A DNA stretch of 64,000 nt from Sepioteuthis lessoniana (taxonomy: Eukaryota > Mollusca > Cephalopoda > Myopsida > Loliginidae), in NCBI GenBank assembly GCA_963585895.1, contig OY757917.1, positions 107,196,130 to 107,260,129 on the forward strand, in the 5' to 3' direction. Of this stretch, positions 57,086 through 64,000 are shown one piece after another (the stretch's first letter is position 1; the number at the start of each line of letters is the position of its first letter). Below the pieces are notes generated by a model. The model was not told the DNA's origin and did no database searches. It saw nothing but the letters and a program-made list of their open reading frames with translations. The translations under genes were made by a program, and so were the position numbers.

Positions 57086-58096
57086 ATGCTTAACATAACA
57101 ATCAACGGTAAGTTATGTTATATTAGCACTAGCAGCTTTATCGAAAGATAAACTCAAGCATATATTTCGCTTGGAGATATAATTAAGCGATGTTGAAATT
57201 AAATGCATTGTGAAGGAATTGAATGCTGGAAAGTAACTGAAATTCACAGAATAGAAATAATGACGAAATAAGCTGCAGTAGAGAATTTTCTATTGCGCAC
57301 CAGAAATTGCCTATTTTATCGCTTTATTTATAAGATTTACATAGGATCCAAAAAAAGATAAAAATGGATTGATTTATCTATAATTCTAATTGGGTAAAAA
57401 ATATTTTTTTAATAATCTAGGAGGGAAAAGATTTTTTATCCTTAAAGTTTTGTGAGTCAAATAAAATATTATCGCCGGCAATTTCAAAGAAATGCAGGGT
57501 TCCGAATGAAGGCAAAAATTGTTTTATTAATGCAAAAATACATATGCAAATTTAAACGCGCCAGATTTTCTCATTTTGCACATTGTTTCGAGTATAAATC
57601 AATTGATTTTCCATTCATCTATCTATCTATCTATCTATCTAGAGAGAGAGAGAGAGAGAGAGAGTAGTTGCTTCCCCAACATCTCCAAAGGATTGCTGAT
57701 GTTTATAATGATGATGGGTTTTTCTATGCTCAACTACGTAGTTAATGGGTTTTATAAGCGCGAATATTTAAAGATATATATTTATGAATGACGTACACGT
57801 AAAGATTAGTTACTCATTTAACGAAAACCATTTTAAATTTCTCTAATATCAAGCCAAATATAGTGATGGGAAAATTATCTTCGATAAAACGGGACACACA
57901 TATTTTCATGAATAATTACTCTCTCAAAGTATATCAGTGAACGGGTAATATTTTCTCTTCCTTTGGAAATCGCGTTGTTAAATTTTCCTGTAGACGATGC
58001 AATATTTTGTAAGCATATGTTCTTTTTGTTTGGTTTGCTTTGCATTGCTTCTATGGAATTTCAAAGATTGTACGTTATTTATTGCCAAATATCCCT

Positions 58097-58157
<61 letters not shown>

Positions 58158-58289
58158 GATTTGTAAATACATTTTCTCTATAAAATTTTTTAAACAGCCA
58201 GAGCTGATTTAGTTTTTGCACACAGATGAATGATTTTAATTATTTCAATATAACAGTAACAAGTTAAAATCAGTTACTTGGTTAAAGGA
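57086..58289. other. AT-rich stretch with microsatellites
   Basis: (CTAT)n(GA)n at 57617-57664 and (CA)n(TA)n at 58100-58157. Frames at 57452-57791 and 57963-58212 cross these repeats and have no motif. Confidence 0.6.
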
Positions 58290-58585
58290 TCTACAGTTTA
58301 TTTTAAACAATTCACTTCAGCATTAGTACAGAGTTTCAGTATCAAACTGTTCTATTTGGCCCATAGATAGGACTCTATCAGTGCTACCTTAGCGGCCACA
58401 GTGGACCTGGGAGTGATGACAATGAAAGAGTAATCCGCATTCCCCAAAGCTCTTGCATTACTGGAGCTTCACTGTCGGGTAGTTTAGTGTCAAATAAGGA
58501 CACTCATGGTCTGGGTCTTACCATTCTATAGAAATGCACTTGGTGCATTCTACAGCCACTACACAGCCGACTAGGCAAAAACATA
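58290..58585 (-). repeat. C-family repeat
   Basis: One tandem unit (58290-58350), then head blocks 'cccatagataggactctatc', 'gggagtgatgacaatgaaag', 'ccccaaagctcttgcattac' and end 'cacagccgactaggcaa' at about 58577. Confidence 0.72.
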
Positions 58586-58777
58586 AGAGGAAAAACAGGG
58601 TTGTGTTGTAAGGGGGAGATCTGGAAACATCAGGAATTTGTTGACAGACACCGCAGAGGGCAAGAAATAATCATAACTGCTGACTGATGCATTGAATTCC
58701 CGACATGTCGGAAAACGTTTTGAGTTCACAGTTTTTAGGGAAGTAAATTAAATTGACTTTTTCAGAGCAACAAATTC

Positions 58778-58911
58778 ACGACTTCTAAAGGACCATATAC
58801 GCTTTACTTAATAACTTCAAGGGAACCACATATCATTTACTACTTCAAGAGAACCATATTATATTTGCGACTTCAAAGAAACCATAGATCTACATTAAAT
58901 TTCCGACTTTT
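58778..58911. repeat. Degenerate minisatellite, about 30-bp units
   Basis: Four units start 'cgacttctaaaggaccata', 'aacttcaagggaaccacata', 'tacttcaagagaaccatat' and 'cgacttcaaagaaaccata'. Confidence 0.7.
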
Positions 58912-59519
58912 TATTAAATGAATTTAAAATCTCAATATCTACAAAACAAGTTATATTTATACTGCTATGGTAGCTTTTTGAATGGTTTATTCATATACTT
59001 TACTAAGTTTAATTTTCTATGGCACAAGGCCAGTCGAAACAAGATCGTGCTGTGTAATTGTTTCATATTAGGAATACGCTGCTTTAAATTCAATATTCTA
59101 TATATTGGCTCGAATCTATAACGTGAAAAATACGCATGTTTCTTTGATGCAAGGCTAGCTTTTGAAACTTAGAAAAAATATTTGTGATAAATCCAATGTT
59201 ATATTCTAAATGGGCATATTTTTCTTAAAATTCTTCTTCAATACAATGCAATATTTATTTGTTCTTTTCGACATGAAAGAAGTAGGTATTCTTTTATAAG
59301 TCATTGTTCAAACAACATTATTGTGTGTTTGTCTTGAAAATATGGGACCACAATACTGGAGAAGATCGAAATATACGAATGATATCACCAATGTTTTCAT
59401 GGAAGACTAAATAATTAAATATTATATTTTGTGACTAAGGAACTTAATTCACTATCTAGTTTACTTATATAGAGATTAGTTTTATTTGACAAACCGATAT
59501 TGATGGATACGTTTCATCT
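58912..59519. other. AT-rich stretch, nothing recognised
   Basis: The 67-codon plus frame at 58918-59121 has no motif. Confidence 0.45.
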
Positions 59520-60020
59520 TAGGATTTTCTCGTTGCTGTTTCTTGTCAATTATTTTAATTTCATTCTTTCCTTGATACTAATATTTTTCTCGTATCTTTA
59601 ATAAAATCATTTTCACTTTTTTTAAAAATTTAGCTTGATTTTTCTTGAACTTATACTTTCTTGTTTTTTTTTTTTCAATACTTTTCGATAAAACTCTTTA
59701 TTTTTCCCGTTTTGTCTTTTTATTCTCCTTCTTTCTGATTCTTTCTTTCATTGTTTTTTTTTTATTTGTGGTTTTTCATTGTCAACTATTTTCATCTTTC
59801 TTTCTTTCTTTTTTTTCTTTCTTTCTTTCTTTGTTTGACATTCCTCTTACATCATTCATTTGTTTTCTATTTTTTAACCACTTCTTTTTTCTATTTCATT
59901 TCGCCTTTTGTATTTTTCCCTTATTATATTTCACGCTTCTTTCATTCTCACCACCATTTTGTTTGTTAATTTTACATGATTTCATTCTTTCCTATTTTTC
60001 TTTCTTATTTCCACATTGAT

Positions 60021-60064
<44 letters not shown>

Positions 60065-60235
60065 TTCAGTTTCTAGCTTTTCTTTATTTGTATCTATGTT
60101 TAAAATTTTTCTTTCTTCTTTTGATTCTTTCTTTTCATTTACTTTCGTGCTTCCTTCTTTCCCTTTACTTTCTCATTTACTTTCAACTTTCAATTGTATC
60201 ATATAATAAATTTTTCTTTTCCTTTCTGATATTAT
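59520..60235. repeat. Pyrimidine-rich (TTTC)-derived block
   Basis: Plus strand almost purely T and C, with a clean (TTTC)n run at about 60021-60066. Open Phe/Ser-rich frames up to 124 codons (59645-60019) arise from this composition and are not genes. Confidence 0.85.
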
Positions 60236-61942
60236 GTTCCCAATATTTAATGATTGTTTTGTGGGGCGGCATTCTTGTGGAAAAGGCACCATAGAGTGGA
60301 GAAAAGTTTAATATCCGCCTTATATAATGGAATATACAAATACTAAAAACGGCGTCCACAATTTGCTATGCGACTAAATCTCTTTACAGAAACCAGAATG
60401 TTCAGTCTTTTATAACATGAGTCATGGTTCTTAATCAAATACCATATTGATGCTTGCCTATTACTCTTTGGAAAACTAAAAAAAGAACGGTGAGATAACA
60501 TTAAAAAATTTTGTTTACAAAATAAATAATGAAGTCTGAGATAAATAGATTTTCATTTAGCATAAAAGGTATCCGACAAAAATCATCGATTTTTATTCTT
60601 ATATAGTTGTAATTTTTAAAAAAGCCACGAACAAATCATTTTGTCTTGACCATTTCAGAATTTAGGGATTCTGAGAAATCGTCGATAATTGCTAAATGTA
60701 ATATACGCAATTTGAACTGCGGTAATTGATACAGAAAATACAATCAATTCAACTAATCAGGATGTTACATCAAAAAGCAAACAACAATATCTTGTCAAGG
60801 TGGCTTTTAATATGCTGACATTATGTAGACCTCCACTAAAAAGTTTATCTCGATTATAACACAGATATTCTAAAGATCCAGTTCGGGAAATCTAGATCAG
60901 TGTTGATTATCCCCTTCATTGCTGCTACTTCTTGGTCAATTCTGACCTGGAATCGTTGTAACTACTATATTCCTCTAACACTACAGAATTCAAATAGAAA
61001 TTGTAACGCTGCGATTCTCAAATGGACGTTTGATCTACTACTCCACTTCGTAATCATTTGTACCACCACCGTTCTAAGGAGTCTTTGCGTGTAGCACTTC
61101 ACTGTAACTGTCAGTTGGACCCCTGTGATGAAAGGAATTAATGACAAACATACAAAAACACCTTATTTGTTTTTTAATACAAAAGTTTATACGCCACAAA
61201 CACATCTTAGTAGTCGTCGAGAAGAGAGAAACAGAGTATAAAAATGAGTTGACCGCTTTAGCTAGACTAAGAGAAATAAAAAAAAGAAACAGAAGAGAGA
61301 ATGCATATGTAGGCATTGAATTATCTTTCTTGCTTTCTGATGTTTTTCTAACTCGTGCTTTCTGGCTGGTTCTGCCTTTATAAATTTGCGGTGGATGTGA
61401 AACTTCTTCACAGGAGCTCACCCAAAATGGGCGGCGTAATTTTTGGCCATTTTCAAATCGTCATAGTTAGTGTTTAACTAACGTAGTTACCTAGTCGCGC
61501 CTCGTACCCAACTTACTTCTTTCCTCATATCTATCCCGCGTCCACTCTCTAACGGTTTTTCTTCCAGCTAAGAGCAACTCGTCGAAAATATGCTCGTTAA
61601 GGAAACAACTCACAATATATCGGAGTTCCTTATTATTTTACAGTCCTACCTATGAGCCAAATAGATTCGTTAAGAATCCATGTGCATGTTATAGGTGTGT
61701 ACGCATAAAAAATATCTTTATAAACAAGTACAAAATAAATGAAAATATGAACGTATAATGGAATCTATTTCGAAACCTCTACGCATAAAATGACCCTAGA
61801 CACGTTGACATGCCATTAAAAATCAATCAATTAATCCATGAACTGATTAAACAATTGAAGGAAACCTAAGAACGTAACATTCAATTATTTTTAGTTAAAA
61901 TTGTAAATTGTCTGAAAAAATTAATAAAATCAGAATGAGGTC
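60236..61942. other. Unannotated stretch
   Basis: Frames at 60900-61094, 61074-61421 and 61141-61383 overlap one another on both strands and have no recognisable motif. No repeat identified. One of the less repetitive parts of the window. Confidence 0.4.
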
Positions 61943-62001
61943 ACGAGAGAGAGAGAGAGAGAGAGACAGAGAGACAGAGAGAGACAGAGAGAGACAGAGA
62001 G
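61943..62001. repeat. (GA)n/(GACA) microsatellite
   Basis: GA units with regular GACA interruptions. Confidence 0.95.
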
Positions 62002-62135
62002 GGGTGTTTGAGTCATACTTTACCCAAGAGTATTAGTACCAGCTGAAATTCCAAGAAATTGACCTGTTTTTGTTTTTTTTTTACTCGGGTCACCAATTCC
62101 ATTTTGTTACAAAAATAACCATTAGAAAGACTGAC
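62002..62135 (-). mobile_element. S2-like SINE, degenerate
   Basis: Reverse-oriented 'tactttacccaagagtatta', 'gctgaaattccaagaaattg' and 'tactcgggtcaccaattc' follow the order of the copy at 30905. The head side is decayed. Confidence 0.6.
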
Positions 62136-63251
62136 GATGTAGAAAAAATATTACGTCACGGGAGGGAGAGGAAAAGGCTTTATTTATTTTCAAACACTTA
62201 TTTACTCTTTCATTGTTTTTATCTTTGTTTATAGTTTTCAATCTTTATTGTTATTGTGTTGTTGTTTTTTTTCTGTTTTTCTTTTTCCTTTTTCCTTAGA
62301 CGTTTTCTACTGGTTAAGTCTCAGAGCATCTTTGACAAATTTAAATGATATGAGTGAAAAAGATTCATTGCAGGAACTAAGTAACGGCCGCATATGCACA
62401 TACGACGTGGCTTTCTGCAAAATTGACAGATTCTAATGAAATAACAAAATTATTGTTGCCTAAGGCTTAATAGTACAGTAATCAATTTTTAAGAAACGTT
62501 TATTTCAACCAAAAGATTTATGAGATTAGTTTTCAAAATAAATCAAAACTGAAATAGTATTTACCGAAATAAAATTGAAAAATGAATTGAACATTAATTT
62601 ACTTGAAAATAGGTCCTAAAACATTCAAAATATTCAAGAAAGTTTTCTTTTGGGTCATCTCTAGTGAAACCTTTTTTTAAGGCTCTCTACCAAATTACTT
62701 CAATGCCTACCTCGTCATTTAATATCACGTTTTGGGGAGTACTGTACACGCGTTTCTTGCTAAAATATTTTATTAAAAAGAAATGAGAATTGCCTCATTC
62801 CTTTCTATTTAAGTTGGCCAGGACTCGTCTACACGTTTAAACAATAATGTAGACTTCTCTATATCATCACATTATGATATAATTTGTGTGACTTGGTAGA
62901 TGTCTTCATTTAAAGTCTACCCCTAACCGGTGGGACTAAAATATATATGTTTCCTCCACATACCTGGATACACTTCTCACAAAAAAACCCAACAAAACAA
63001 CCCCAGGTTACTTGTATGATGTTTAACAACATCCGGTGGTTAGGATCTACTTCTGGAGAACTGAGTAGTGTAGAGCACTCTTTAAATTCCATAGCAACGA
63101 ACTCCCCTCTGATTCAAAGAGTTAATAACTTTTCGATTCCTTGCTATGCGCCAAACATATCTGATATTATTAGTAAATGACAGAAATACTTCATACAGAA
63201 TAAGGTATGTGTAAGAAAATTATTTAAAAAGAATAGTTACTTGAAAATATA
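62136..63251. other. Unannotated stretch
   Basis: Near 62918-62935 'ctacccctaaccgg' recalls the 99-bp repeat start at 19238. Frames at 62248-62436 and 62947-63180 have no family motif. Confidence 0.4.
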
Positions 63252-63718
63252 TTTATGCATATATGCTTATTGTTATTAACTCCTTTAGAGTTTTTCACAT
63301 CAGCGTTAGCTGATGGTCTTTCACTGGAGATTGAGTGACAGCAAGTCTCCTCAAGTTCCAGAACTGTACTCTGTATTCTGACCGTCTTTAATAATGCTGT
63401 CGTTTGGATGGTCTCCACTTGTCCACCAACTTCCAAATCCTCCAGACCCTTTAATAAACCTTTAGTTACCGTACCAAGAGCACAATTTGTACAATCGTCA
63501 CTTTCATGTTCCATAGTTTTTTTCAGTTCTCTAGCAACGTCGAGGTACTTATCTCCCTTTTCTCGTTCTTTCAGTTTCATTCTTTGGTCAGCCGGGACAG
63601 CAAAGTGGATAATTTTGCAAATTTTCTTTTTTTGTTGATTATTATAAGGTCTGGTTTTCTGGCCGAGATTATGTGATTCGTTTGTATGTCAATGTCCCAT
63701 TGGAGTTTATGTGTGTCT
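63252..63718 (-). pseudogene. Nuclease-type LINE C-terminal fragment
   Basis: Minus strand, starting after the (AAT)n run: LQWDIDIQTNHIISARKPDL then IIINKK, so the RPD-type motif is kept as KPD. After a frameshift comes MKLKEREKGDKYLDVARELK, then GTVTKGLLKGLEDLEVGGQV and ETIQTTALL, a stop, and the conserved 3' end (gatgtgaaaaactctaaagg) running to 'agttaataacaataag'. Same family as the 37.9-41.3-kb cluster. Confidence 0.8.
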
Positions 63719-63719
63719 A

Positions 63720-63722
63720 TTA

Positions 63723-63769
<47 letters not shown>
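63720..63769. repeat. (TTA)n microsatellite between LINE fragments
   Basis: About 16 units, complement (AAT)n. The LINE fragment on one side ends and that on the other begins at the repeat. Confidence 0.96.
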
Positions 63770-63770
<1 letters not shown>

Positions 63771-64000
63771 CTAATCTCAAAAATGTTGTAGATTGGGTAG
63801 TCTCGGCTTGACCAACCATTTCCAGCTATTTCAGCCTCCTTATCATACATTTTGAGATCGTTCCAAGTGCATCAATTACAATTGGTATTACCATCGCCTT
63901 CATGTTTCCCAGAATTATAAGTGCTTAAGTAAAATCTAAGTACTTGCCTCACTATTATTTTACTCGTTCGAGAGTTTTTCACGCCTGCATTGCCTAAAGG
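63770..64000 (-). pseudogene. Two further nuclease-type LINE 3' scraps, cut by the window end
   Basis: Minus strand: at the window edge a 3' end like those above (gcgtgaaaaactctcgaac, about 63963-63985) followed by taaaataatag. Then a second piece reading NMKAMVIPIVIDALGTIS and LEMVGQAETTQSTTFL, ending at the (AAT)n run. Tandem arrangement as at 38-40 kb. Confidence 0.7.

Noticed and set aside
59645-60019. 124-codon open frame, apparently a membrane protein
   Set aside because: Phe/Ser/Leu-rich because the DNA is TTTC-rich; overlapping frames look the same, and there is no start context or family motif.
60900-61421. Possible exon pair on opposite strands
   Set aside because: Frames of 60-115 codons on both strands with no motif, no clear splice sites and no conservation evidence available.

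Overview
The window is eukaryotic, AT-rich and dominated by repeats. I found no convincing host gene: no multi-exon coding pattern, no rRNA gene and no functional tRNA gene. The repeat families point to a cephalopod mollusc, most likely an octopus. This rests on tRNA-derived SINEs of the type described from octopus, an RTE-like LINE whose coding remnants look like the very common octopus endonuclease/reverse transcriptase, a second LINE with a zinc-knuckle plus restriction-like nuclease tail, Tc1/mariner relics, and dense (CA)n(TA)n microsatellites. The species call is inference and could not be searched here. Nearly all open frames above 60 codons are either transposon fragments or chance frames through microsatellites and AT-rich DNA.

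Layout. 1-5.6 kb: three copies or pieces of one tRNA-SINE (called S1 here), then a quiet AT-rich stretch. 5.6-9.1 kb: the longest LINE copy (endonuclease, linker, reverse transcriptase, C-terminal domain, (ATG)n tail). It is dead at several catalytic residues and is interrupted by a second SINE (S2) that made a 17-bp target duplication. 10.7-12.4 kb: an S1 copy and two head-to-tail copies of a family I cannot name (called C), which has a unique head, internal tandem units and a 3' tail shared with S2. 13.3-14.2 kb: an internally deleted mariner. 17.4 kb: a foldback element. 19.7-25.9 kb: two inverted copies of a composite (deleted mariner + SINE pieces), about 3.6 kb apart. 26-36 kb: more C copies, one split by a 5'-truncated LINE, S2 SINEs and a (CTAT)n minisatellite. 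36-37.3 kb: compound (CA)n(TA)n arrays.

37.9-42.2 kb holds a cluster of 3' fragments from a LINE whose tail encodes a zinc knuckle and an RPD-type nuclease motif (R2/R4-Dong-like). Most are separated by (AAT)n microsatellites, and the same arrangement recurs on the minus strand at 63.2-64.0 kb. 44.4 and 52.5 kb carry truncated copies of the RTE-like LINE. 46.5 and 54.7 kb carry related foldbacks. 46.9-48.5 kb is a Tc1-type transposon with about 215-bp terminal repeats and a DD34E transposase broken by frameshifts. 49.1-50.3 kb is a second Tc1-type element with 38 residues between its last two catalytic residues. 51.3-52.1 and 56.2-57.1 kb carry two further Tc1/mariner relics whose third catalytic residue is Asp. 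The rest is unannotatable AT-rich, purine-rich or pyrimidine-rich sequence.

Nothing here works together as a pathway. The window records waves of retroposition and DNA transposition nested in one another. The most informative features are the TAA-microsatellite-associated nuclease LINE, the 3' tail shared by unrelated retroposons, the inverted composite pair and the foldback family.
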